Below, piece by piece: positions 24,582 to 32,208 of a DNA stretch of 64,000 nt; position 1 is the first letter of the stretch; each line of letters starts with the position of its first letter. A model generated the notes under the pieces. That model was not told the origin of the DNA. It ran no database searches and worked only from the letters and a program-made list of their open reading frames with translations. Origin of the DNA: Amycolatopsis balhimycina FH 1894 (GTDB lineage: Bacteria > Actinomycetota > Actinomycetes > Mycobacteriales > Pseudonocardiaceae); the NCBI RefSeq assembly GCF_000384295.1, contig NZ_KB913037.1, forward strand, positions 3,458,649-3,522,648, in the 5' to 3' direction. The position numbers were made by a program, and so were the translations under genes.

Positions 24582-26750
24582 ATGCCCGGCCCGTCCGCAC
24601 CACCACGCATCCGCCGACCGTGGTCGACGTCCGGCTGGCTGCTGCTCGTCCTGCTGGTGGTGTTCGCGTTCGGGCTGATCGCCTCGCGTCCGCCGTCGCC
24701 GCCGGACCAGGGCCCGCCCACGGGGGACGTGCTGGCCGCGCAGAACGCCATCGAGGCGCTGGTCCAGCCGGGCCCGCACCCCGACGCGCTCGCGCGGTTG
24801 CCGAAGGACTTCACCGCGCTCAGCGGCGTCACCCCGGGCGCCCTGCCTGCCCGCGACGGCACCGTCCGCGCCGTGCACGTCGACGGCGGCTGCTCGACGC
24901 CGTGGGGTGACGACAACACGAAGTGGGACTACGCCGTGCCGTGCAAGGCCCACGACCTCGGCTACGACCTGCTGCGGTACGCCGACCGCAAGGGCCACCC
25001 GCTCGGCCCGGAGGCCCGGGAAGCCCTCGACGACCGGCTGTCCTACGACATGCACCACGCGTGCGACCTCAACCCGATGAACTCGGCGGTCAGCTGCCGG
25101 GTCGTCGCCTCCTTCTACTCGGCCGGGCTGGTGGTCAACTCCTGGCACCAGCGCTGGGGCCCGCCGGTCGGCGATCCGATCGGCCCGATGGTGGCCGGGG
25201 TGCTGGTGATCGGCTGCCTGCTGGTGTTCCGGCTGCGCGGCTGGCTGCGGGCCCGCCGCGAGCCACGGACGCCGGTCCCCACGGCCGTTCCCCGAGAGGT
25301 CGGCCGGTGGGCGCTGCTCGGGGCCGGCGGGGTCGTCCTCCTGCTGCTCGGGGAATCCGTGACGGCGCTCGCGGACTGGGCGGGTGCGCCCGAATCGGCG
25401 TTGTGGCCGCTGACCTGGCTCGCCCAGCTCGCCCCGGTGATCTTCTTCGCCGGCGGCCACCTCAACGCGGCCGGCTGGCGTTCCGAGCAGGAGGCGGGCG
25501 GCGGCTACCGCCACTACCTGGCCGAACGCGCCAGCCCGCTGCTGCGGCCGGCGCTGATCTTCGCCGTCGTGGCGCTGCTGACGCCGCTCGCGCTCGAACT
25601 GCTCGGCATCCCGGCGGGCACCACGGCGACCGTCATGCGGATCGCGCTGCACCCGCTCTGGCTGCTCGGGGTCTACCTGCTGACGATCGTCTGCACGCCG
25701 CCGCTGCTGGCCCTGCACCGCCGGGCGCCGGTGAGCGCGGTCGCCGCGCTCGTCGCCCTGTTCGCCGCGGGGGAACTGGCCGCGAACTGGTCGGGCTCAC
25801 CGTTGCCGCGCTACGCGGCGACGTTCGCGCTCGCCCTTCTCGCCCAGCAACTCGCCTTCGCGCACGCTGACGGCGTACGCCTGTCTCGACGGCTGCTCGC
25901 CGTCACCACCGCCGCCGGTGTCGCGGGGCTCGCCGGAGTGAGCGTCCTGCGGGGCGGGCCACCCGTCCTGCTCGGCAGCCCGGGCGCCCCGGCGGCGTTC
26001 TCGGCCCCGCCGTGGGGTGTGCTGCTGCTCGGCCTGGTCCAGCTCGGGGTGCTCGGGCTTCTGGCCGGCCCGCTGGCGCGGCTGGGCGCGCGGCCCGCCG
26101 TCACCGGCGCCTCCCGGTTCGTGCTGCGCGCGCCGATGAGCCTCTACCTGGCGTTCCTCGCCGCGATGCTGCTGCTGGTCGCCGTCGTGTACCTGCCCGG
26201 CCGGATCGCCGACGGGATCGGCTGGCTGCTCCGGCCCCGGACGCTGGTCGCCGTCGGGCTGCTCGCGGTGCCCGCGACCTGCGTCTTCTGGTGGTTCGAG
26301 CGGCACACCCACGGGCCACGGCAACCGCGCGCGGCCGAGCACGTCCGGCGGCCGGGTGAGCACTGCCGGACGGCGGTGCTCACCCGGGCCGCGGCCGGGC
26401 TCGGCATCGGCTACGCGACGCTCGGCGTGTTCGGCTTCGCGCTGACCCGGTTCGGCGGGGTGGCCGCCGACGCCGACCTGCTGGGCCTGCGGCTCGACCC
26501 GATCCAGAGCCTGGTCCACCTGCTGCTCGGGGTCTTCCTGCTGCACACGATCCGGATCGGGGCCGGCGCGGCCACCGGCACCTGGCTGGCCACGGCGCTG
26601 GCGTGCGCGCCCTCATTGCTGTTCGCCGCCGACGGCAGCACGCCCGGCTTCCTCGGCGTCACGCTGCACGCCGTCACGGCCGGGTTCGCCCTGCTCGCCG
26701 CCGCCGGCACGCTCCTGCCCGTCCGGGGACCGGCGAATGCGCCGTCCTGA
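24582..26750 (+). CDS. membrane-bound phospholipase A2 fused to a polytopic membrane domain
   Basis: 722 residues with an unusual layout. A membrane anchor (residues 18-34) is followed by an extracytoplasmic prokaryotic-type phospholipase A2 domain (about 95-190): PCKAHDLGYDLLRY gives the catalytic His124-Asp125, DDRLSYDMHHAC gives the second aspartate and a cysteine, and Cys104, 121, 161 and 172 can form the two disulfides. Then come about ten helices resembling a membrane acyltransferase region, and a C-terminal part (RAAAGLGIGYATLGVFGF onward) resembling DUF4383. The product would hydrolyse sn-2 acyl chains near the outer leaflet. Start chosen just before the anchor; ribosome site is weak. 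Confidence 0.75.
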   Translation: MPGPSAPPRIRRPWSTSGWLLLVLLVVFAFGLIASRPPSPPDQGPPTGDVLAAQNAIEALVQPGPHPDALARLPKDFTALSGVTPGALPARDGTVRAVHVDGGCSTPWGDDNTKWDYAVPCKAHDLGYDLLRYADRKGHPLGPEAREALDDRLSYDMHHACDLNPMNSAVSCRVVASFYSAGLVVNSWHQRWGPPVGDPIGPMVAGVLVIGCLLVFRLRGWLRARREPRTPVPTAVPREVGRWALLGAGGVVLLLLGESVTALADWAGAPESALWPLTWLAQLAPVIFFAGGHLNAAGWRSEQEAGGGYRHYLAERASPLLRPALIFAVVALLTPLALELLGIPAGTTATVMRIALHPLWLLGVYLLTIVCTPPLLALHRRAPVSAVAALVALFAAGELAANWSGSPLPRYAATFALALLAQQLAFAHADGVRLSRRLLAVTTAAGVAGLAGVSVLRGGPPVLLGSPGAPAAFSAPPWGVLLLGLVQLGVLGLLAGPLARLGARPAVTGASRFVLRAPMSLYLAFLAAMLLLVAVVYLPGRIADGIGWLLRPRTLVAVGLLAVPATCVFWWFERHTHGPRQPRAAEHVRRPGEHCRTAVLTRAAAGLGIGYATLGVFGFALTRFGGVAADADLLGLRLDPIQSLVHLLLGVFLLHTIRIGAGAATGTWLATALACAPSLLFAADGSTPGFLGVTLHAVTAGFALLAAAGTLLPVRGPANAPS

Positions 26751-26843
26751 CCAGGCGAAACCGTCGAAGATGCGGGAAACTGGGTGGTGCATGACACATT
26801 CGTGGGGGGATGTGTAACGCTACGGCAACCCGGGGAAGGCACC

Positions 26844-26861
26844 ATGCGTCCCATCCCTTAG
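26844..26861 (+). CDS. possible leader micro-ORF, MRPIP
   Basis: ATG-CGT-CCC-ATC-CCT-TAG preceded by GGGGAAGG at four bases' distance, 46 bases before the LCP gene start. Could be a leader peptide or chance; one copy only, so weak. Confidence 0.18.
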   Translation: MRPIP

Positions 26862-26907
26862 CACCACCCCCGGCATCACCCGATCGAACCAGTGAGGAGT
26901 CGCCCGC

Positions 26908-28602
26908 GTGGATCACCCGCCTCGGAACGGGCAAGGCGGCCGCCGCCCCGCCCGGCCCTGGCAGGAAGAGCCAGGCCGGGCCGGCACCGGGCGCGGCACC
27001 CCGTCGCGCCGCCCCGCTCCGCGCCGCGAGCCGGCGGACGCGCGCCGCACCGGCGCTGCGGGGTCACGCCGTCCCCAGCCGGCCCGCCCGCAACCGCGGC
27101 CGGCGCCGCGGGCCCGCCGCAGCTCCTTCCGCGGCGGGAAGATCTCGCTGGCCGTCGTGTCGCTGCTGGTGATGGGCCTGACCGGGTACGCGTGGGCCGC
27201 CATGCAGGGCCTGGTGAACGGGCTGAACTACCAGAACGTGCTCAGCGACGGCGGTGGTGGCGACAAGCCCGCCGACGGCGCCCGCGACATCCTGCTGGTC
27301 GGCCTCGACAGCCGGACCGACGCCCAGGGCAACCCGCTGCCGCGCGAGGTGCTTGACGAGCTGCGCGCCGGGGAGTCCGACGGCGAGCTCAACACCGACT
27401 CGCTGATCTTCGTGCACATCCCGAACGACGGCAGCAAGGCCGTCGCGATCTCGCTGCCCCGCGACACCTACGTCGACATCCCCGGCGGCTACGGCAAGCA
27501 CAAGATCAACTCGGCCTACGCCCGGGCGATGCTGCAGGAGCGCAAGAACCTGCAGAAGCAGGGCGTCACCGATCCGAAACAGCTCGACGTCCAGGCCAAC
27601 CAGGCCGGGGCGAAGGAGCTGATCAAGACCGTCGAGCAGCTCACCGGCTCGACCATCGACAACTACGCCGCGGTGAACCTGCTCGGCTTCAGCGACATCA
27701 CCAAGGCCATCGGCGGCGTCGAAGTCTGCCTCAACAACAACGTCAAGGACGAGTACTCCGGCGCCAACTTCACCAAGGGCCAGCACACGATCTCGGGTGT
27801 CGAAGCGCTCGAGTTCGTCCGCCAGCGCCACGGCCTGCCGCGCGGCGACCTCGACCGGGTCGTCCGGCAGCAGGTGTTCATGGCCGGCATGGCGCGCAAG
27901 GTGCTCTCGGCGGGCACGCTGACCAGCCCGTCGAAGCTGACCGACCTGATCGACGCGATCAAGAAGTCGGTCGTGCTCAACCAGAACTGGGACATCTTCG
28001 GGTTCGCCCAGCAGATGAAGGGCCTGACCGGCGGCCAGCTCGAGTTCCGGACCATCCCGGTGAAGAACGTCGATTACAAGACCCCCGAAGACGGCTCGGC
28101 CATCCAGGTCGACCCGGCCGAGGTGAAGCAGTTCGTGCAGGGGCTCGCCGGGCCGCAGCCGGGTGAGCAGCAGCCGTCGGACCAGCAGGCCGACAACAGC
28201 GCGAACAAGGCGACCACGGTCGACGTCCGCAACGCCACCACCCGCACCGGCCTCGCCGCGAGCGTCGCCAAGACCCTCCAGGGCAAGGGCTTCACCGCCG
28301 GCGACACGTCGACCGCGACCGCGCGCAAGACCACGGTGATCTGGGTGCCCAAGGGCGGCAAAGGCCCCGGCCAGGCCGTCGCGGACGCACTCGGCGGCTC
28401 GCCGACGATCCAGGAGGACAAGAGCGTCAAGGCGGGGCACGTGATGGTGTTCCTCGGCGCCGACTACGAGCCCCCGAGTTCGAACGCCGGCGCCAGCAGC
28501 AGCGGCGCCGGGGCGGCCGCGGGCGCCTCGTCACCGGCCGCGCCACCGGCCGCCGACGAGGAGAAGCCGATCACCGCCGAGGGCGTGCCCTGCGTCAACT
28601 GA
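26908..28602 (+). CDS. LytR-CpsA-Psr (LCP) family cell-wall ligase
   Basis: 564-residue type II membrane protein that transfers lipid-linked glycopolymers (arabinogalactan or related) to peptidoglycan. Order: about 75 disordered Arg/Pro-rich cytoplasmic residues, membrane helix (ISLAVVSLLVMGLTGYAW), LCP domain with NTDSLIFVHIP, AISLPRDTYVDIPG (polyprenyl-phosphate arginines) and FVRQRHGLPRGDLDRVVRQQ, then a LytR_C domain (VDVRNATTRTGLAASVAKTL) and an Ala/Ser-rich tail. GTG start with GAGGAG upstream. A TGTGTAACGCT segment near 26813 may hold its -10. Confidence 0.9.
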   Translation: MDHPPRNGQGGRRPARPWQEEPGRAGTGRGTPSRRPAPRREPADARRTGAAGSRRPQPARPQPRPAPRARRSSFRGGKISLAVVSLLVMGLTGYAWAAMQGLVNGLNYQNVLSDGGGGDKPADGARDILLVGLDSRTDAQGNPLPREVLDELRAGESDGELNTDSLIFVHIPNDGSKAVAISLPRDTYVDIPGGYGKHKINSAYARAMLQERKNLQKQGVTDPKQLDVQANQAGAKELIKTVEQLTGSTIDNYAAVNLLGFSDITKAIGGVEVCLNNNVKDEYSGANFTKGQHTISGVEALEFVRQRHGLPRGDLDRVVRQQVFMAGMARKVLSAGTLTSPSKLTDLIDAIKKSVVLNQNWDIFGFAQQMKGLTGGQLEFRTIPVKNVDYKTPEDGSAIQVDPAEVKQFVQGLAGPQPGEQQPSDQQADNSANKATTVDVRNATTRTGLAASVAKTLQGKGFTAGDTSTATARKTTVIWVPKGGKGPGQAVADALGGSPTIQEDKSVKAGHVMVFLGADYEPPSSNAGASSSGAGAAAGASSPAAPPAADEEKPITAEGVPCVN

Positions 28603-28749
28603 GCCGCTCAGCCACCTGCCGTTAACCCGTTCGGCCTAACTCGCGCAATCGGTATCAAAGACATGCCCGAATCCGCGTAAGGGCAGAGCTCCAGCGCACT
28701 TACATACACGTGAGGGTGCACCTGCACGGGAATCATCACGACCGCACGG

Positions 28750-29250
28750 GTGCCGCGGGAGCGCACGGCAGGGGACATTGATGTGCTGATCGACGCTGAG
28801 GAGTATCAGCGGGTACTCGGAGACGAGCTCCGCAAGCTCCGGCGCAGCCGAGGGTGGACGCGCAAGGAGCTGAACCAGCACCTGCAGAGCGAGATTTCGC
28901 TGCAGACGCTGGCCACCTACGAACTGGGCACCAGACAGTGCTCGGTCGTGCGCCTGGTCGAGCTGTGCGTCGCGATGGACGAGCTGCCCCAGGACCTGCT
29001 GGCCAAGGTGCACCGCCGCGTGTTCGTCGACGAGCCCGGCCGGGTCCGCGTCGACCTGCGCAAGGTCGTCGCCGACGCGCCCGCCGACCTGCTTTCCCTG
29101 CGCCGCTGGGCCGAAGACCGCCTGCGGCAGGCGGGCGAGCACGCCGGCGAGGTCGCCCTCGACCTGCCGGCGCTCGAACGCATGGCCGAGCTGTGCGAGC
29201 TGCCGACCGTGGACCTGATCGCCCGTCTCCGCCGCTACGCCTCCCGGTGA
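28750..29250 (+). CDS. XRE-type helix-turn-helix regulator
   Basis: 166-residue DNA-binding protein. The helix-turn-helix spans residues about 21-78: LGDELRKLRRSRGWTRKELN, with the recognition part ISLQTLATYELGTRQCSV. The C-terminal half is helical and lacks a known ligand domain. An alternative start at GTG 28783 (MLIDAEEYQ) follows AGGGGAC and would remove eleven residues without touching the domain. Orphan regulator; the LCP gene lies upstream and a TetR gene downstream. A family hairpin follows it at 29296. Confidence 0.78.
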   Translation: MPRERTAGDIDVLIDAEEYQRVLGDELRKLRRSRGWTRKELNQHLQSEISLQTLATYELGTRQCSVVRLVELCVAMDELPQDLLAKVHRRVFVDEPGRVRVDLRKVVADAPADLLSLRRWAEDRLRQAGEHAGEVALDLPALERMAELCELPTVDLIARLRRYASR

Positions 29251-29295
29251 TCCCGGCCCGCTTGTCATGAGGGGCGCTCCGCGGCGGTCATCGGA

Positions 29296-29350
29296 TGTCG
29301 TGAACGACTCGTTCATGGCGTCCGACGACAGGAAAGAGTCGTTCACGACA
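29296..29350. repeat. inverted repeat of the TGAAyGACTC family
   Basis: Arms 29296-29310 (TGTCGTGAACGACTC) and 29336-29350 are exact complements with a 25-base loop that itself contains a second half (GTTCAT). Similar in wording and layout to the element at 5729. Lies between two co-directional regulator genes and probably ends transcription of the first. Confidence 0.65.
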
Positions 29351-29391
29351 CCGCGTACGCGCCTCCCATTTCCCGTTACCCGTCGTCCACC

Positions 29392-29428
29392 TTACTCAAA
29401 GTAGGTTACCAACGGTAGAGTGGCGCCC
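29392..29428 (+). promoter_or_regulatory. leaderless promoter with operator-like dyads
   Basis: TTACTC (29392-29397), 18-base spacer, TAGAGT (29416-29421), seven bases, then GTG 29429. CTTACT-caa-AGTAGG and GGTTACC within it are dyads suited to autorepression by the TetR protein it drives. Confidence 0.55.
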
Positions 29429-30028
29429 GTGACGACCGCGAAGCGCAAACGCATGCCCCGGGCCGAGCGGATGCGGCAGATGATCGAAGTCGCCGAGCAG
29501 GTCTTTTCGGCACGCGGCTACGCGGCGGCGTCCATGGACGAGATCGCCGAACTGGTGGGCGTCTCGAAGCCGATGCTCTACGAGTACTTCACCTCCAAGG
29601 AAGGCCTGCTGCTCGCCTGCATCAGGCAGTCACGGGCGGTCCTGCGCGAAGTCACCGAGCAGGCGACGGCCGGCGCGACCGGGGCCGAGGACGCCCTGCG
29701 GCGCGGCCTGCTGGCGTTCTTCGTCTTCATCCGGGAGCGACGCCAGGCGTGGTCGCTGCTGCGGCACGAGATGGCGCTGATCGGCACGCCGGCCGCCGAG
29801 GAGGTCGAGGAAACCCGCCGCCAGCAGACCGACCTGATCGCCGCGCTCATGAGCGGCCACTTCGACAGCGGTGACGGCCTGAGGGCCGAAGCGGCCGCGG
29901 AATTCGTGGTCGGCGCGTGCGAACGGCTCGCGATCTGGTGCGAACGGCACGACGAAGTGAGCCCCGAACTGGCCACCGAATACGCGATGGACGTGCTGTG
30001 GAGCGGCCTGCGGGAGCGTGCACGCTAG
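29429..30028 (+). CDS. TetR/AcrR family transcriptional regulator
   Basis: 199-residue regulator. The helix-turn-helix is complete: MIEVAEQVFSARGYAAASMD, then EIAELVGVSKPMLYEYFTSK, the standard recognition block. The remaining two thirds form the helical ligand domain. GTG 29429 is chosen over the in-frame GTG at 29420, because the latter lies inside the -10 element. Ligand and targets are unknown; the promoter dyads imply autoregulation. Confidence 0.87.
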   Translation: MTTAKRKRMPRAERMRQMIEVAEQVFSARGYAAASMDEIAELVGVSKPMLYEYFTSKEGLLLACIRQSRAVLREVTEQATAGATGAEDALRRGLLAFFVFIRERRQAWSLLRHEMALIGTPAAEEVEETRRQQTDLIAALMSGHFDSGDGLRAEAAAEFVVGACERLAIWCERHDEVSPELATEYAMDVLWSGLRERAR

Positions 30029-30223
30029 CCTGCGCGTGCGCTGGGCCATTTGATGGTCACTCAGAGTTGTCGTGTCTTGTGACACAGAGTTGCTCTACGG
30101 TATCGATGACACGGTACAAAGTGTGCTGGACTTTCACGACCGGAGGAGGGGCGCGGCATCCGCGTCATGGGAACGCGGTGGCGGCGTCACGGTTGTGCAA
30201 AGCATCTCGTGGAGGAGAGGGGC

Positions 30224-30649
30224 GTGAGGCAGATGGTGGAAGCGATCACGGCGACGTACGTCCAAGAGGACGCCGACTGGGCGATCACGGTCAGCGGCCG
30301 AGGCAAGGAGCTGACCGCCCGGGCACCCGGCATCATCGCCGCGCGCGACCGGGCCGACCAGCTGGTCGAGCAGCTCGCCGGTGAGGCCAGGACGACGGTG
30401 GTGCACCTGATCAACGGCAGCGCGCTGGACTTCACCAGCGCCTACATGACCGCGCGGCTGACGCTCCCGAAGCTCCCGCCGCTCGAGGTCCCGCCGCCCG
30501 GCAGCGTGCCCAAGCAGCAGACCCCGGTTTCGGCGGAGAAGAAGCCCCAGCTGCCGCCGAGCAAGCAGCTCCCGAAGGCCGTCGAAGACCCGAAGAAGCC
30601 GGCCACCCCGGCGCCGGCCGAGGCCAAGGCGCCGGCGAAGCAGGCCTGA
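30224..30649 (+). CDS. HicB-like fold protein with Pro/Lys-rich tail
   Basis: 141-residue protein. The first 75 residues (ITATYVQEDADWAITVSGRG, then a helix DRADQLVEQLA) look like the HicB/antitoxin-type partial RNase H fold, though no HicA toxin is next to it. The last 65 residues are Pro, Lys and Ala-rich and likely disordered. GTG 30224 is favoured by GGAGG eight bases upstream. The 195-base upstream region contains GTGTC-ttgt-GACAC and other small dyads. Ends three bases before the convergent DUF3618 gene. Confidence 0.5.
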   Translation: MRQMVEAITATYVQEDADWAITVSGRGKELTARAPGIIAARDRADQLVEQLAGEARTTVVHLINGSALDFTSAYMTARLTLPKLPPLEVPPPGSVPKQQTPVSAEKKPQLPPSKQLPKAVEDPKKPATPAPAEAKAPAKQA

Positions 30650-30652
30650 GCG

Positions 30653-30874
30653 TTACTTCAGGAGCTTGCGCACCAGCAGGACGAGCACCAGGACACCCGC
30701 GCCGATCAGCGGGAACTTGACCTTGGGGTTGTCCAGCTTCGCGCGTACGCCGTTCTTCGCCGCGTCCGCGAGCTTCTTGGGGTCGGCCTTGACGGTCAGC
30801 TGGTCGAGCGTCACCGCCAAGGCGGTCCTAGCCTGCTCGATCTCGCGCTCGATCGTCTCGGGGTCGCGGGCCAC
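30653..30874 (-). CDS. DUF3618 small membrane protein
   Basis: 73-residue protein of the DUF3618 family: an acidic/basic amphipathic helix (RDPETIEREIEQARTALAVT), the motif LDQL, a basic linker and one C-terminal membrane helix (LIGAGVLVLVLLVRKLL). GTG 30874 has GAGGAGG at the right distance. Members often accompany phage-shock or YtxH-like envelope proteins; no activity is known. Confidence 0.8.
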   Translation of the reverse strand: MARDPETIEREIEQARTALAVTLDQLTVKADPKKLADAAKNGVRAKLDNPKVKFPLIGAGVLVLVLLVRKLLK

Positions 30875-30991
30875 GTGTCCTCCTCGCCGCATGGGACTCT
30901 GGCGCCCACGTTAGCGGGCCGCCTCGCGGAGTCCCGCACCGGCACGCCCGGCGAGCGGGACCCGCCGCGCGCTACGCTTCCGGGAGTACTG

Positions 30992-31068
30992 GGGCCCGTA
31001 GCCCAATTGGCAGAGGCACACGGTTTAGGTCCGTGCCAGTGAGAGTTCGAGTCTCTCCGGGCCCACCA
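30992..31068 (+). tRNA. class I tRNA with UAG (leucine) anticodon, CCA encoded
   Basis: Complete cloverleaf: acceptor GGGCCCG/CGGGCCC, D stem GCC/GGC with GG in the loop, anticodon stem CACGG/CCGTG with loop TTTAGGT (anticodon TAG, 31026-31028), five-base variable loop CCAGT, T stem GAGAG/CTCTC with TTCGAGT, discriminator A and genomic CCA. TACGCT at 30973 may be its -10. The anticodon reads leucine CUA codons, but bacterial leucine tRNAs normally have a long variable arm (class II), so the charged amino acid is uncertain. An accessory island begins immediately downstream. Confidence 0.85.
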
Positions 31069-31166
31069 TAAGGTCCTTTTACGGATCCCGGCTCCGCGGT
31101 GACCGAGACTCCGGGTGCCCGCTTGCCCGAGGTTGCCTCAGCGCGGCTGCCGGGCCGTTCCCGGCT

Positions 31167-31520
31167 TCATGACGGGCTCACCAGTGCGAACCAGTCCGGC
31201 TGTTCGTGCCGGCCCTGCGCTATCTGGTCCGCTGACTGTCCGGCCAGGCCGGCGAGGCGCGCCAGGTAGGCATCACGCTGACGCACACCGTGCTCCGTCA
31301 GCCGCGCCCAACCCTCTTGCCCGGCACCCCGCCGCGTATCGACGTACCCGGCCGCTCGTAGCGCGAAGAACTGACGCTTGAGCCGGTCCTGACTGACCCC
31401 CGTGGCCTGGCACAAGAAGGTGAACCGGCACCACTGCGCGTCGCGCAGCAGACACAGCAGATGCACGCGCAAGGGGTCCGGCAGCACGGTGTCATGGGTG
31501 GCGGCAAACGTCCTGCTCAT
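31167..31520 (-). CDS. winged-helix DNA-binding protein
   Basis: 117-residue protein with a single winged-helix domain: LRVHLLCLLRDAQWCRFTFL, then ATGVSQDRLKRQFFALRAAG as turn and recognition helix, and a wing ending in YVDTRRG and GWARLTEHG. This resembles the small DNA-binding proteins of the HTH_34/MarR-like group. Its ATG overlaps the stop of the resolvase-like gene in an ATGA junction, so the two products are probably made together and may act together. Confidence 0.7.
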   Translation of the reverse strand: MSRTFAATHDTVLPDPLRVHLLCLLRDAQWCRFTFLCQATGVSQDRLKRQFFALRAAGYVDTRRGAGQEGWARLTEHGVRQRDAYLARLAGLAGQSADQIAQGRHEQPDWFALVSPS

Positions 31521-31936
31521 GCCGGTGCTCCCGCCCCGGCCGGCAAACGACGCTGCTCCGTCCGTCGGGCTCCCGGGTGTCGCAGCGCCAGCACTTCCGC
31601 TCCCGCAAACTCATCCAAGTACGTGCACATCGCCACTTGCAGCTGCGCGTGGAGCGCCAGGTGCCGCAAACTCGGCACCACCACGTGCCGCGCTCCCGTC
31701 CGCACCAGTTCGGCAACCAGCTCGTCGAACGCCTCCCGCGAGCCACAGTGGAACTCGAAGAAGAACCCGGCGAAGGTCAATCCGTGGCCCTGCGCGAACC
31801 GGATGACCGTCTGCTCAAGGTGCCGCACCTTGTGGTCCGGCACATGGGCCGGAACCCGCATGTAGCCGTAACCCAGCTGGACCGCCGAGGCCGGCTCCGC
31901 CGTCTCGGGAAGCTGCAGGAGCGGTGAAGTCGTCAT
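31517..31936 (-). CDS. resolvase-like protein lacking the catalytic serine
   Basis: 139-residue protein resembling the N-terminal catalytic domain of serine recombinases. The opening strand YGYMRVPAH aligns with the family's Y-x-R-V-S, with proline where the catalytic serine should be. Further on, SREAFDELVAEL and ARHVVVPSLRHLAL match the R-P-x-L-x-x-L-L and V-x-x-L-D-R-L-x-R blocks, again without the usual arginines. There is no DNA-binding domain in the same chain; the coupled downstream gene supplies a winged helix. Recombination activity is unlikely. AGGACGAG precedes the ATG at 31936. Confidence 0.65.
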   Translation of the reverse strand: MTTSPLLQLPETAEPASAVQLGYGYMRVPAHVPDHKVRHLEQTVIRFAQGHGLTFAGFFFEFHCGSREAFDELVAELVRTGARHVVVPSLRHLALHAQLQVAMCTYLDEFAGAEVLALRHPGARRTEQRRLPAGAGAPA

Positions 31937-32169
31937 GGGTCTCGTCCTGGTCGTCGCCGGTCATGGACGGCATCCCGACAGCCAGGACTTCGCGGGGAAC
32001 GGTGGAGCGTGCGGGGAGTTCGCCCGTGACCTCGGAGGCAGGAAATGAGGTGGTCAGCCGGCCGCCGGGATGCCAGAACCGACCCTTCCCGGCCGTCACC
32101 GGACCCACCAGGGAGCCAAACCGGGGCCGATCCGGACCAGACCTTGCGTTCGACGGGTCTGACCTGCGG

Positions 32170-32208
32170 TAATGTGTCGAACCCAGGGCGTAACGACAGG
32201 AGACGATC
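32170..32208 (+). promoter_or_regulatory. promoter region of the XRE-TPR gene
   Basis: TAATGT (32171-32176) is a strong -10 match and GGAGA stands seven bases before ATG 32209. The 270-base divergent spacer (31937-32208) otherwise shows no gene. Confidence 0.4.

Noticed and set aside
30224..30649. HicAB toxin-antitoxin system
   Set aside because: The HicB-like fold is only suggestive and no HicA-type toxin gene adjoins it.
31517..31936. Active serine recombinase
   Set aside because: The catalytic serine position is proline and the arginine motif is lost; only the fold similarity remains.
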